From positions 633,001 through 697,000 of the forward strand of contig BSQZ01000052.1 in assembly GCA_033239005.1 (NCBI GenBank): a stretch of 64,000 bases of DNA, read 5' to 3'. The translations under genes and the position numbers were made by a program. The notes below the pieces were generated by a model that made no database searches, had not been told where the DNA came from, and saw only the letters and a list, made by a program, of their open reading frames with translations. Shown here piece after piece: positions 50,601 to 59,249 of the stretch. Numbering within the stretch: the first letter of the stretch is position 1; each line of letters starts with the position of its first letter. This DNA comes from Lamellibrachia satsuma (taxonomy: Eukaryota; Annelida; Polychaeta; Sabellida; Siboglinidae).

Positions 50601-50908
50601 TTGCATCATACATGTACGAACTTGGAAGAGAAACGATGTAGAATTTGCAACGTGCCAATAAATAAATGAAACCACATATTTAAATTGTAAGTGATGACAA
50701 GTTCTAATTTTATGTTGACTGCTCAGTAGACTAAGCGAAGCTTGAACCAATCACTGGACTTTTGACGTGATGGCCTCTTGACTGTGCAGCTGGTGTGTTG
50801 CAGGTGTCCAAGAGGTTCTATGAGCTGATGCAACTGTTCAACGAGCAGCCATCTGACCCATCAGAGAATGACAGCGACAATGAATCAGATGGCAGTCCAG
50901 TCGGCTGA
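23923..50908 (+). CDS. GON4L: GON4L-like nuclear transcriptional co-regulator, 26 coding exons
   Basis: GON4L homologues are nuclear co-regulators linked to YY1/SIN3/HDAC complexes and cell-cycle control (family knowledge). Exons: 23923-24950, 25817-25946, 27889-28029, 28804-28938, 29234-29332, 29991-30174, 30925-31050, 31613-31769, 32848-32977, 33650-33736, 34022-34199, 36711-36861, 37317-37470, 37986-38171, 38434-38528, 38995-40860, 42076-42190, 43474-43617, 44051-44203, 44959-45143, 46953-47058, 48048-48176, 48648-48803, 49096-49562, 49965-50064, 50804-50908. They sum to 6507 nt in frame (2168 residues; the human long form is about 2240). Conserved blocks: TAKNVRSIVH/ELVTNEQVLAMM, EPKMTRSKVKEV, acidic EDEEDEEYKP, RTRSKLPLQD, DPEYNFLAEV, TKKELNELMDEVFEAYG, a basic/Ser-rich disordered exon 16, DTAFAQAYL plus LADFPELAQEFIVFLLPEQ (PAH-like), LLRGQQHLMEEFCWFFND (PAH-like), CKCQCH...CRAC, and a C-terminal SANT domain (WTKEEDKQILESC to KRFYELMQLF). 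The start is the first ATG in the open frame; an upstream exon is possible. Exon 10 uses a GC donor; exon 21 has tandem acceptors. Confidence 0.95.
24951..25816. other. GON4L: GON4L intron 1, nothing recognised
   Basis: Unremarkable AT-rich intron. Short self-similar stretches occur (cactttcggggtaac, cactgcacaccatt-like). No element identified. Confidence 0.5.
26028..26803. mobile_element. hAT-type MITE candidate
   Basis: It starts cagagttg followed by repeated gatttaaatc, and ends (inverted) with caaccctg preceded by aatcatgattttt. The terminal CAG(R)GTTG and AT-rich subterminal repeats fit a non-autonomous hAT element. A clean 8-bp target duplication is not visible. Confidence 0.45.
27045..27888 (+). 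repeat. 46-bp array containing copies of the exon 3 acceptor
   Basis: About 18 units; each holds gttgtctttg(c/t)a(g/a)g followed by a(a/g)cttgtca, the same sequence as the true GON4L exon 3 junction (ttgtctttgtag then gaacttgtca at 27888/27889). Seven decoys keep CAG or TAG at the exact place (ends 27060, 27244, 27428, 27520, 27612, 27704, 27842); eleven read TAAG. Decoy frames run E-L-V-R-H-I-E to a TAA stop. Confidence 0.95.
28400..28803 (+). repeat. 58/64-bp array containing copies of the exon 4 acceptor
   Basis: Units repeat tttattgta(g/c/t) followed by ttaccatcaccatggatact, which is the true GON4L exon 4 junction at 28803/28804 plus its first 20 coding bases. Junction-equivalent positions are 28410, 28501, 28565, 28623, 28687, 28745. 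The three nearest the real exon read TAC instead of TAG, and 28501 is TAT. Confidence 0.92.
29680..29800 (+). mobile_element. SINE 3' fragment (plus)
   Basis: Contains gaatgaacaggtctgccagg, gtaaagcgctttgagcagtc, gcgctatataagaacatac and a (tttac)n tail; the same body as 44630-44940. Confidence 0.7.
29820..29945. repeat. Short 41-bp tandem repeat
   Basis: Two and a half units of atgccatgatcccacaaata, then a variable part and gatctgtcccc. In GON4L intron 5, just upstream of exon 6. Confidence 0.75.
30470..30910 (+). repeat. 65-bp tandem array, about 7 copies
   Basis: The unit contains gtttgggtgagacctgttca, cttgcctgtcagtcagcctg and gcttggtgtgttttgtatga. The last partial unit ends about 15 bp from the GON4L exon 7 acceptor (30924). 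Confidence 0.93.
31865..32840 (+). repeat. 51-bp array carrying an acceptor-like motif, about 18 copies
   Basis: The unit contains gttgatgagtgctaggtgtg, tgcagccaattgttgacagt and aaaaagtgata. The final copy reads gttgatgagtgtggtatgggcag, which is the real acceptor of GON4L exon 9 (32847/32848). The gtgtgtgcag in every unit corresponds to that acceptor. Confidence 0.93.
32978..33649. other. GON4L: GON4L intron 9, nothing recognised
   Basis: AT-rich intron with a short (gtgcctgtcca)2 repeat just before exon 10. No element recognised. Confidence 0.5.
34539..35990 (+). repeat. 69-bp tandem array, about 21 copies
   Basis: The unit begins ttgctccctttataaagggg and contains tgagactagttcatgtact and ctgcaccgccccagctgtta. 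69 is a multiple of three and the unit has no stop, so a frame of about 500 codons (repeat CSLYKGVRLVHVLLHRPSC...) runs through it. This is a by-product, not a protein. Two to three unit types alternate in a higher-order pattern. Confidence 0.96.
35991..36205 (-). mobile_element. Insertion splitting the 69-bp array
   Basis: An AT-rich 215-bp segment starting with (taa)n interrupts a repeat unit; the unit resumes at ttgctccc. The (TTA)n end suggests a short retroposon inserted on the minus strand. Family not identified. Confidence 0.5.
36205..36522 (+). repeat. 69-bp tandem array, second block (about 4.5 copies)
   Basis: Continuation of 34539-35990 after the insertion, with the same unit and orientation. 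Confidence 0.95.
37510..37900 (+). repeat. 20-bp degenerate tandem array
   Basis: About 19 units of gtagctgaagtgacagtcat, in the GON4L intron between exons 13 and 14. Confidence 0.9.
38146..38290 (+). repeat. 26-bp array containing copies of the exon 14 donor
   Basis: The 3' end of GON4L exon 14 (gagttgacaggcgtcaccgg then atgg) and its donor GTGAGT at 38172 are repeated, giving further donors at 38198 (GTAAGT), 38224, 38250 and 38276. Reading past the true donor gives Val-Ser-stop. Confidence 0.93.
38560..38930 (+). mobile_element. LINE 3' fragment (same family as 20310-22440)
   Basis: Plus-strand translation reads RKYSFSQRTMNEWNKQSTDC, INASNINMFKNKI, RRAGL, matching the C-terminus of the minus-strand LINE. 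The 3'UTR block cttccttgtccacttgcca is present twice in related form. In the GON4L intron between exons 15 and 16. Confidence 0.8.
40928..40963 (+). repeat. Single diverged copy of the 69-bp unit (left part)
   Basis: ttactctctttataaaggag, tgagggtagttct; continues at 41755 after the LINE insertion. Confidence 0.65.
40964..41754 (+). mobile_element. LINE fragment with 7-bp target duplication
   Basis: Flanked by tagttct on both sides (40957-40963, 41755-41761). Translation near 41040 gives PHLTYCIEVWGGAFD and IITVQKKAVRMLI, the end of a non-LTR reverse transcriptase. The 3' end is a (atttg)n tail. A (TA)n tract lies inside (41541-41596). 5'-truncated and riddled with stops. A different family from 20310-22440. 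Confidence 0.8.
41830..42075 (+). repeat. Two upstream duplicates of the exon 17 acceptor and exon start
   Basis: Copies spaced 86 and 82 bp contain tgttgtttag followed by gtttgcc and about 50 bases of exon-like sequence; junction equivalents are 41907 and 41993, the true one 42075. The copies read R-F-A-P-K-L-P-L-S-Q-T-D-I-C-L and R-F-A-M-K-L-P-L-L-E-T-N-I-C-L, against R-F-A-P-K-L-P-L-S-E-T-D-I-C-L in the real exon. Confidence 0.93.
42335..42932 (-). repeat. 26-bp satellite array, about 23 copies
   Basis: The plus-strand unit contains tagtatccactatgacatg then ctagctc, the reverse complement of the unit at 3183-5712 with one or two differences. In the GON4L intron between exons 17 and 18. 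Confidence 0.95.
42933..43342 (+). repeat. 34-bp tandem array, about 12 copies
   Basis: The unit contains tgagcagagtgagagtcaag and tggactcccaaata. It directly abuts the 26-bp satellite and lies about 130 bp before exon 18. Confidence 0.94.
43770..44040 (+). repeat. Degenerate 20-22-bp tandem array
   Basis: Units of gtggtcagtctgtggatat with variants. It ends about 10-20 bp before the GON4L exon 19 acceptor (44050). Confidence 0.88.
44628..44940 (+). mobile_element. Full-length tRNA-derived SINE abutting exon 20
   Basis: The head has A box tggtgtagtgattagg and B box gggttcgaatcc. The body has ggcaatttcagtcactcc, gagtacctggctata, gaatgaacaggttt and gtaaagcactttgagcag, with a tacctttac tail. 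It ends about 20 bp upstream of the exon 20 start (44959), so the acceptor lies at its 3' edge. Confidence 0.85.
45277..46430 (+). repeat. 24-bp tandem array, about 48 copies
   Basis: Units of atgcttggtgtacactgct then atata (with attgg variants). 24 is divisible by three, so frames stay open on both strands; no protein is implied. Confidence 0.96.
46431..46950. other. GON4L: GON4L intron 20 remainder, nothing recognised
   Basis: Unique AT-rich sequence after the 24-bp array, up to exon 21. Confidence 0.5.
47555..47850. mobile_element. mariner-type MITE, about 296 bp
   Basis: Terminal inverted repeats: tataccgtattcagcctaat at 47556 and, inverted, tataccgtatttgacctatt from 47849. TA at both borders. 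An internal hairpin (gaaaagtg ... cacttttc, about 47701-47745) is present. No coding capacity. In the GON4L intron between exons 21 and 22. Confidence 0.7.
48934..48960 (+). repeat. 27-bp direct repeat, copy 1 (identical to 49626-49652)
   Basis: It contains aaagtaaaggttgtgaatct and ttccaag. The second, identical copy lies 692 bp downstream, the pair bracketing GON4L exon 24. Confidence 0.85.
49626..49652 (+). repeat. 27-bp direct repeat, copy 2
   Basis: Identical to 48934-48960. It sits just after the exon 24 donor. Confidence 0.85.
50230..50390 (-). mobile_element. Possible degenerate SINE (minus)
   Basis: The reverse complement contains gactgacaatcaagaggact followed by agcattcgaatcc, a B-box-like motif. 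The rest is too diverged to place. Confidence 0.3.
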
Positions 50909-51285
50909 CGCTGTCACAGACATACATAGCTTGAAACAGCTATTTGCTATATAATATGTGTCCAGTCTCGTCTAGTGCAATCATGTGCTCTTATAAGGTT
51001 AAAACCTGTAGCATATTTGATGTTGTGTTTAGAGTGCAGTTGTTTGTTACAAACAGACAATATGTTTCTGTAATGGTACCTAGTGCTATGTACTTATATC
51101 AAGGACACTGCATGGCTGCATGGCTGGGTGTTCTTTGAGACATGTAAATATGTGCTTCATAAAGATGTTTAGACGTATAAACCTGTACATTTGTAGTTGT
51201 GAGAATAATGGTTTATTCTTGAACATCATAAGTATTACATAGATCATGCCATAAAATGTATGACTGGTTAACAACACAACAAGGA

Positions 51286-51291
51286 AATAAA
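51286..51291 (+). terminator. GON4L: Candidate GON4L polyadenylation signal
   Basis: AATAAA about 380 bp after the stop codon; no closer canonical hexamer was noticed on this strand. Confidence 0.4.
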
Positions 51292-51754
51292 TACACATAC
51301 AACAAATTATGATGTTCAATGAACTTGCAGCTGCAGCTGCCTTCGTCACAATCAAATTACCCTTGTTTTGTTGAACATTAAATAAGGCTGAAATGACAGT
51401 TTTGCTGTGGATAACTAGATGAAATACTTTTGTGACATATTTGTAACATTTCTAAAGCCCAAGCTGCTGGCAGGGATATTGATGACACTGCTTGGCCTCC
51501 ACTGTTCTCTCATCTAGTAACGTTCATGTGATTGTTTTGTAGTATTACTGAACCGTGACTGGACTGACGATTGTCTGAAATGAGTGACAGTATGGTAATG
51601 GAACAACGTTTATATATATTATCTACATTTATCCCATCCCCTGGTCACTAGTGGCCATCATGTTGCTGTAGCAAGGCATTCAGTTACAGCATACACGTCT
51701 CGCAGTGCCATAGTCTGCTCACAGTGTCCCCACTTTGTCTTAAATACAAGATAG

Positions 51755-52118
51755 CAAGGTAAACTAATGGGTGACCATGGTAAACTAATGGGTGACCAAG
51801 GTAAACTAATGGGTGACCAGGGTAAACTAATGGGTGACCAAGGTAAACTAATGGGTGACCAGGGTAAACTAATGGGTGACCAAGGTAAACTAATGGGTGA
51901 CCAGGGTAAACTAATGGGTGACCAAGGTAAACTAATGGGTGACCAAGGTAAACTAATGGGTGACCAAGGTAAACTAATGGGTGACCAAGGTAAACTTAAT
52001 TGGAGACCAAGGTAAACTAATGGGAGACCAAGGTAAACTAATGGGTGACCAAGGTAAACTAATGGGTGACCAAGGTAAACTAATGGGTGACCAAGGCAAA
52101 CTAATGGGTGACCAGGCT
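51755..52118. repeat. 21-bp tandem array, about 17 copies
   Basis: Units of ggtaaactaatgggtgacca plus a/g. Seven codons per unit make open frames (MGDQGKL repeat) that are artefacts. Between GON4L and the KCNMB-like gene. Confidence 0.96.
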
Positions 52119-52119
52119 T

Positions 52120-53765
52120 GGCCTCCCCCTTTGCCTTGGTCTCCCTTTTACGAGATTCTAGATACGTCACTGTTTGCTTAGCGTTTTCATAAGTCGTCTC
52201 TTGTGATATCTGATGTGACATAGTGTGACAACAATTAAAATAGTAAGTATTATTATCAATGAATGATGAAACTACTTCGAGTATAAAGTATCAGTTAAGT
52301 AGAAGACACAGACGCAAAATACAAACCAAATACATGCAACAGTGATGTTAAAGCGAAATAGTAAAATTTTTGGGGCTATGCACGTAAAATAATTAATAAA
52401 AATTAATCATTTGTAACTAACTGACAATCAAGAATATCATGCTAGTGGTTTTCTCAGAATATTTATTCTCGAAGTGGGATATTCTGGTCAAGTTTAACTG
52501 GGCGCTGACATGTTAACCAGCGCGACCGAAAAGTTTGTGCGCAGTTCTCGGAAATCCGTAACTTAGACTACCGCAGTAACGTATTAAAGGCGGCGAAAAT
52601 TTACAAAAACTTCAATCAAATGCACTGCTATGTCAAAAAGTGACTACTTTAGTAAACAAAGACCGAAATATATTACATAAGTTGCGTTTGGACGCAATCA
52701 GCATGGCCATATCCATATAGGATTACGTGTTTAGTGTTTACAAATAAATTTTCATTTGATGAGAAAATATTGCCAGACTTCGGCGCTCGTGACGTAACAG
52801 TATGGCAAGGCCCGTGAAATTAAAATGCTGCGTGTTTCCCTAGTACATCCACGGGGGGGGGTATTCTTGATTGCAGCCGCGGATGGTTATGTTTTAGTAA
52901 CTATAATATATGCAAAGGCCCAAAAACCATGACTTGTTTCCCTTTAACGTAATGTAGAGTACATGTGGTTATTTCTTCCTAATCATTTGGGTTCTTTAAA
53001 TATCTCTCCGTACTTTGTTAGGTGTTTTGTATCAACGCTTGTAAGTAAACTACACATAACCAGCAACAACGAAAACGCCAGATATCATTAGAGATGTGTT
53101 TCCTTTAAAACATCTAAATGGGGTGAATTTTAATGGCGCATCCCCGGTTGCGGTTGCACGTTGAAACAGACTGTGCTCCATCCTACCCTTCTATATGAAC
53201 AAATGGTTGTCTACAGACTTGACAGGCATTAATAAGAGTGGTGGAATAACACCTGCCACTGATATCGATGGTTCTGTGAGTGGCCGTCTCTTATGTTGGC
53301 GCCAACTTCAATCCTCTACTGGGGAACCAACCATCCACGCCGCCAGGGGCTTCCGACTACATCAGTATCCCTGGAAAATCGACCTGCTGAAACTCATATT
53401 TTTCAGTTAACCAATGAGATTGCGAGCTCGAATTTACGAGGCCGACATACGGGAACTTTACTTTAAATGGTTGTGGACCCGTCGTCGTTGGTCGAACGGG
53501 TAATGATGGGAATTTCCTGGAAACGCTCTTTGAAGTTTGGGCGCGGGCGCATCTGATTCATAGAAACAAGCAGAAGCCATTGGGACGAAGTGCAAATGAA
53601 TCAGCGTACATTCGCACATGCCGTGGGATAAACTGGCAAATCCACGTTTCAACAGGTCAATCTGCCAGGAGCACCGCGTTGTGCTACTACCGCCGCTTCT
53701 GACAGACTTGCGCCTTCAGCGACACGTTCTGGGGCGAGCAATCTTTCGTCTGCCGCGACGGCACT
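52120..53765. other. Intergenic region / KCNMB-like 3' side, nothing recognised
   Basis: Contains a G-homopolymer near 52852. The 3'UTR of the minus-strand KCNMB-like gene must lie in its right part, but no boundary can be placed. Confidence 0.45.
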
Positions 53766-56700
53766 CTAGTGGAGCAGGATCGTCTCCCTGGTCGGCACGC
53801 CGTACGCGTGCACGCGGTACTCGTTCTGGTCGACCTCGATGCGCCAACAGCCGACACACAGGCCGAGCCAGACGGCGGCGCCGGTGAACAGGCAGAGCAC
53901 CGGCCAGAAGATGGCGTGAATGGCGACCAGTGTCGACGTCCGCGTGAGGATCGCCGTCGCCGCGTCGTACGGGTTGACGAAGCAGGCGAACTGCTGGCCC
54001 GTGTGGCCCCAGCTCGTCCAGAAGCGGCGAGACAACTTCTGGTTCCATTCCTCGGCGGCGCACTCATGTATTGTGCACTGCAATACGAGACAACGAAGTT
54101 CATTTGTTAAACTTGCAGCAACTTTATCTTGATACAAATGAACAAGCAGTCGGAAAATGTTAATCTTATTGTAATTTCATTAATCATAACCTGAAATTAC
54201 CTACTATTATGCATAGCTTATTTTATTTTAAATAACAGCGTGGTTTACGTCACGAAATAACTTAGGCCTGTACATTGTTTTTCGATCAGTGTCCTGTTTC
54301 ATGAAGCCGTGAAACGCACGTTAACGTTTCATGTCAACATTACTGGCGGCGTGCTGATTACACGTGCTGATTACACGTGTTGCAATAGTAGATTTTTGTG
54401 ACATCTGAAACCGTATACAATCATGATACCGGGTTGTACACAAAGATCCCAATGTATGGGAACGTATGGGAATGTATCGTCAGCGTAGCTGACGATACAT
54501 TCCTAGGGGAGTTCACTGATGTTTCACTCATGTCGTCGTGCCAAGCAGTTGATAGAACTGACTGAGCAACGTCATGAATGCTTCTGCTGACACCTATGAG
54601 ATTGAATCCACAGCAGGTCACGTGTTATGTTCAATACTAATTAGGCCCCCTACCTTACTAGTACTTCCGCCCGGCTGAATAAAGCTGTGTGTTTTGAAAG
54701 CGGCATTGTTTTTAAATGTCACAGGTTGGTCCACGACCAACAGGGAACACGACATATTGACGACGAGGATAGGATTCAGCACGTACTGCAATCCATCTCA
54801 TTGCCGCTGTCAGAACATGCACAATGAATACGCAATGCCTACTGAACTACGGAACATGTAAATTATTAAACATGTTGTGCGTAAAAACATATTTAATCAC
54901 CCTTTTCGATGCTCGAATTCGCATATTTAACTCGCTATCAGTGTCGCCATCTTGCGAATAAAAGGGGGCAAGAAGGCGCTTAATGCCGGTTAATATGAAA
55001 ATTCGGGCTTCGAAAAAGGTGATTTTATGCACAACATGTTTGCAACATGTTCCGTAGTTCAGTATGCATTGTGCATACATTGTGCATGGTTACTGCACAA
55101 CTTGTATTTTATAATGGCGACATTGAGGTGGGCCCGGATTGTAGACAAGTTGTCCTAGCGCTATCCACCATGGACGAAACACCGATCACAACAGAGAAAA
55201 TCGCCAAGTAGACAGCAACAGACCACGCGTTATCGCGAGTTCTTCAGTTCGTGGAACGAGGCTGGCCTCTCCAAGCTCCAAGCTAGTTAGAAGCTTGTGG
55301 TCACAGGAAAGACTAACTGACTGTACAGCATGGTGTGTGCCATATATGTCAGGTGCACAGCAAACAACCACCTGCGGCACCACTGCATCCGTGGCAATGG
55401 CCAGGTCAGACGTGGCATTGCATACGCATTGACTATGCCGGTCCCTTTGAAGGACATATGACGTCGACGCTCACAGCAAGTACACCGTATATCGACGTGC
55501 ATGTTGTTTCAGCAGCAACAGCAAGTGCAACGGCCACAAAGCTACGACAAACATTTGCAGGTTTAGGCCTACCCAACACCATTGTATTGGACAATGAAAG
55601 CCGGGCCAGGTTTGGTGTCTGCGTCGCCTGAACCGAAAGTGAAGGTGGTTCCTTTGAGGAGATCCACAAGATTCGTAAAGCCACCGGACAGGTTGGCATC
55701 ACATGCAGTATATAACACAGGGGCGGATATAGGCTTGTTGGCGGGGGGGGGGGTCTCAGTCAGTCGTAGTCATGTCGTTCTACTTACGAACCGGGGGAAG
55801 GGGGGAACGTCTACTTACAGAAATATTAACATTAGCCGGCTGCTAATACTTCAGTCTTTACATTGACACTAGTTCCGACGTTGGCCTATATACGTAATGT
55901 TGTTACTGACGTGTGTCAGTGTCCCACTGTGTGTCAGCCGGTGCCAAGTGCATTCTGGCAAACACCTGCTGGTCAGCTGGACGGCAGACATAGGCTGACA
56001 GCACGCAATCAAAGGTGAGAGCTTGTGTACAGCCGCTGGTAGTGAACCTTCTGATCGATCATTACATCGTCGAGGTCACTGGATTAGGATGCAGCGCATT
56101 ATCACGCCACCATCGAGATGATTATAGATGTCTTGAGTGTTTGGAACCATTAGCCAGCCGTGTCTAATATTCCTCATTAAACGATGTCCGTTGTTATGGT
56201 TTAATTTCCTTGCTGATCGTAGCGTCTTATTCAGAGTTACCGTCAGTTAAGCATGTATCAAGAAATATGCCTGAAGTGAGTGATAATAGTTGCGTAGACA
56301 TGTCGTAGCTAGTCGTAGCATGTTAATTAGAGTCACCGTCAATAATGAAGCATATGTCAAGAAAGATCTACAGCACTGATCTTTCAACTGCTTTCTACAA
56401 CAATGCCTTTCTACTTCTACTTCTACTTCTACTTCTACTTCGTTAATTGGCAGAGTCCATAAGTCAGGACATTTACGCCAATGGTACCGGTAGTTTAGAG
56501 AATGAAACCACCAGCTCTGTGAGTCCACAACAGTTATTTTCCATTTCCCTGTCTGAGGTCTTTCACTTCCCCTGGCATAGGCACCAGACAGAAGGGACCA
56601 ACAACGTTTACTGTCTCTTCCGATAGACACAGGCAAAGTGGGGTTTTGAACCCCGGTCCCCTCGACTGAAAGTCCGACGCCCTACCACTCAACCACTGCG

Positions 56701-59112
56701 CCTGCATTAGTATAACTAGGACCAACGTTTGTTAAAAAAATTACAAATGTATTTGAAATTTGATGAGGATCATTAGTTAAATCATTGTTATATTTGAAAC
56801 TTGTAGGAATACATGATTTGTCATTGTGTTTTCCGATCACAGTTCTAAGCAACTGCCACGTCTTTTTAGAGTAATTCTTAAATGTGTTAAAAATAGATTA
56901 ACATAGTAAGTTATTATAAATATTTGTATAGCTAACATAACGAATATAATCAAACAGAATATAGGCAAATGGTGAGATATTTCACTGTAGAGTACATCGG
57001 ATTGAACATGTGGATTGGTATGTCTCGTCTCACATAATATTATATTTTATCTATAAAGGCTACAGATGAATAGGTAATATGTGTTGGCTTAGTAATCATG
57101 GGAACGATGATAGCAGCAAGATCACCACCTTTAGATTTAGCCTTCCTATTTTTATCAATCAGGTTATAAATGGGCAGTTCAAAAAGATGAGCATTATCGT
57201 CATTTAAGAACGTTTCACACAATAATATATAATACATTTCAACAATTATAATTGTGACAACAAAGGTTTAAGTTTATAAAATTTAGATGAGAGACCTTGT
57301 ATATTTAGATGAAGTACATTATACTGAACACATCATGCATTACTAATTTGATCAGGAAGTATATCATGAAAGCATCCTGAAGAGAGAAAGAGAATGAAGA
57401 GTTAGAAGAAAGAAAAGGACCGAGAAACCGAAGAATACGACGTATGCTATAAGCAAAGGAGAGAAAACAGCACTACAGGAGAACAGGGAAAATAAGAGCA
57501 AGAAGGGTTGCATACTATAACAAATTAATCAAGTGAAGAAGAAAAAAATCCTACCAGAAAGATGTGAGTTTTAGTGAAGAACCGTAACAAGTCTATCCTA
57601 ATAGAAATAAAATTAATGATTCCTGAAAGCACGAAGAAGATGGCTAAGGAAAATGTTGCCACACTACAGGTGGAAGCAAGCCAAGTGACAGTCTTCACAG
57701 AACTGTGCAGACCAGCGTGTGAAATAATGTGACTATTCAGACTGACATATTCCAGTAATACAATAGCGTGTTTACGAACAGTGAGCAGGTGTCGGTCGGA
57801 ATTAGACCCGTCAACAGATGTTATGTGGATGACGTTAAATAATTTAGTATTTTTAATGGAAGACGTACTCTGACATTAGACCTATGTGCTTATTACATTA
57901 ACTGTTCGTTTAAACATGCCACTTTCGACAAAACACGCCCGTAAGCCTCCAGTGTGACCAATAAATTATGTAGACAAATTGCAATCAAGTAACACACTCG
58001 CGAACGTAGGCTTACATACGGAGATTACGCGGGCAGCGAAGTCGCGCCAGCCATATGCTACAGGCTGTGGTGAAGGATGGTGATGTGACGAGCTTGACAG
58101 TAAACAACGCCATGCAAGCCAAGGTGTGTGCATTGTTGTGCAGATAAGACGGTGGTGGACATATACTTCTATGCATCGCTTAATTTGACCTGCACGTCAT
58201 ATAATTTAATCCTCAAACAACTATTGCATAAGAGTATACAGTCGACAACAAACTGTACCGTAGCAGCAGTTAGAAACACGCATTCGCAATTGTGTAACTT
58301 GTTTACATTTTAAACCACCATTCCATAAGACACCGGGATGTAATAGTTATACCACTGGTACCTCATACCGCATGTAGCAGGTTCAATACTCTTCACAGCC
58401 TCTGTCCGCCAGATTGTGCAAACTTAGTCACCAGAGAAATATATGCAGTGGATTGGTGAGTCTTTTGGTGAGTCTTTTTCACAGCCAGTAATAAAATGTG
58501 CAGCGCCTTTGAACGGAGACTACACTTTCTGATATTAGCGCGTTATAAATGCTGTATTTTGTATAAACTTGTAACATGCATGACGATTAAATAACTAGGC
58601 ATATCATTGTTGCAGTATAGTAGGCCCTACACCAATGACACGTACAACCTGATGTCATAGTGTTGGTGGATCGCGGAGGTTCGCCATTTGTCATAAATGC
58701 TACTTCCGTCATGCCAGACATTGTCAGTTGATGGCAGCTATACAACAGCCTCCAGGCACTCAATACTTACGTTCTTGTAGAAGGCGTCGCCCCACGAGCG
58801 GAAGAGGAGCGCGGTTGGTGAGGTGCCGTTGCCGGCAGAAGACACGTCATGACGCACGAACACCTTGAGACACGGGTACTTCTCGGCGCACCATTGCGCG
58901 TCCGCCACGTGCCGGCTGCACGAGCACTGCGTCGGCTCGAACGTCGCGTTGGCGACGGTGCACGAGGCGGCCACCCACGATTTCGTCGCCTCGTGCGGCA
59001 GCAGCACGCTAAAGCCGAAGGAACACAACAAGATGACGCCGACGAAGACGAGAGCCGGGCCGACGCAGAAGTAGACGGTGGAACATTTGACCACCGCCAT
59101 CCGTGATCGCAT
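53766..59112 (-). CDS. BK channel beta-subunit-like two-TM protein (KCNMB family)
   Basis: Exon 1 is 59112-58771 (114 codons) and exon 2 is 54077-53766 (103 codons plus stop), joined phase 0 by a 4.7-kb GT-AG intron. The 217-residue product has a short cytoplasmic N-terminus, TM1 (about 14-37), an extracellular loop of about 125 residues, TM2 (about 164-191) and a short C-tail. KCNMB family members are about 190-280 residues with this topology. Family-like features: WCAEKYPCLKVFV in the loop, paired cysteines (C51, C63, C65, C75, C81 in exon 1; three more before TM2), QQFACFVNP leading into TM2, and FWP with a following glycine within TM2. N-glycosylation sequons lie at N55 and N95. Known members modify calcium-activated K+ channel gating; insect TipE proteins share the layout and are the main alternative. 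Both exons are far richer in GC than their surroundings. An alternative start is Met5. Confidence 0.83.
54469..54503. repeat. Perfect palindrome, 16-bp arms, 3-bp loop
   Basis: Arms ggaatgtatcgtcagc and gctgacgatacattcc around gta. In the KCNMB-like intron; it could extrude as a hairpin. Confidence 0.95.
54817..55087. mobile_element. Foldback element with long inverted arms
   Basis: The left arm starts atgcacaatgaatacgcaat and contains ctactgaactacggaacatg. The right arm is its near-perfect inverse, ending cattgtgcat. Arms are about 85-100 bp, centre about 90 bp, non-coding. A foldback MITE by structure; target duplication not clear. Confidence 0.75.
55185..55720 (+). pseudogene. Ty3/gypsy integrase remnant, internally deleted
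   Basis: Plus-strand frames show, in order, an LSRVLQFVERGWP linker, a zinc-binding half motif (CHICQVHSK), WPGQTWHCIRIDYAGPFEG and GLPNTIVLDNES of the integrase core. The sequence then jumps to VPLRRSTRFVKPPDRL, typical of the C-terminal tail of such polyproteins. The catalytic core is therefore incomplete, and frame changes and stops are present near 55280-55320. A dead fragment; no LTRs seen. Confidence 0.75.
56408..56442. repeat. (ttctac)n microsatellite
   Basis: About six copies of ttctac, near the end of the second-family SINE region. Confidence 0.95.
56520..56706 (-). mobile_element. Second-family tRNA-derived SINE (minus)
   Basis: The reverse complement begins gcaggcgcagtggttgagtg (A box), then gggttcaaaacccc (B box), gtctatcggaagagacagt, gccaggggaagtgaaagacc, cagggaaatgg and ttgtggactcacagagc. 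Same block order as 23405-23565. Confidence 0.75.
57030..57340 (-). pseudogene. LINE endonuclease-domain fragment
   Basis: Minus-strand translation gives ILLCETFLNDDNAHLFELP followed by IYNLIDKNRKAKSKGGDLAA, the pattern (LCETWL...GYN..HKNR...GGG) of apurinic-type endonucleases of non-LTR retrotransposons. Upstream SSKFYKLKPLLSQL agrees. Fragmentary. Confidence 0.6.
57345..58770. other. KCNMB-like intron, nothing recognised
   Basis: AT-rich and purine-biased near 57370-57560. No open frame or repeat of note. Confidence 0.5.
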
Positions 59113-59113
59113 C

Positions 59114-59244
59114 TGCGGCCAGCACTCGGTTCACACCGATGTCGTCGAGTCTCTCTTCTCTACCGAGTGTCCGGGTTACCGTGTCCTCTGACGGTGCCTT
59201 CCATTCGGAAAGAACGCATCGTCGTTCGCGGAAACGTACTTACA
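59114..59244 (-). other. Possible short intron in the KCNMB-like 5'UTR
   Basis: On the minus strand GTAAGTACG starts at 59243 and CTGGCCGCAG ends directly before the ATG at 59112, suggesting a 5'UTR intron of about 130 bp. Inferred from splice consensus only. Confidence 0.3.
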
Positions 59245-59249
59245 CATAT

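Noticed and set aside
51658..52221. Proline/serine-rich and MGDQGKL-repeat frames
   Set aside because: A 21-bp tandem array; both strands stay open for the same reason.
53687..54110. Arg- or Val-rich frames overlapping KCNMB-like exon 2 on both strands
   Set aside because: Shadows caused by high GC; only the frame with TM2 and the pre-TM2 cysteine has family features.
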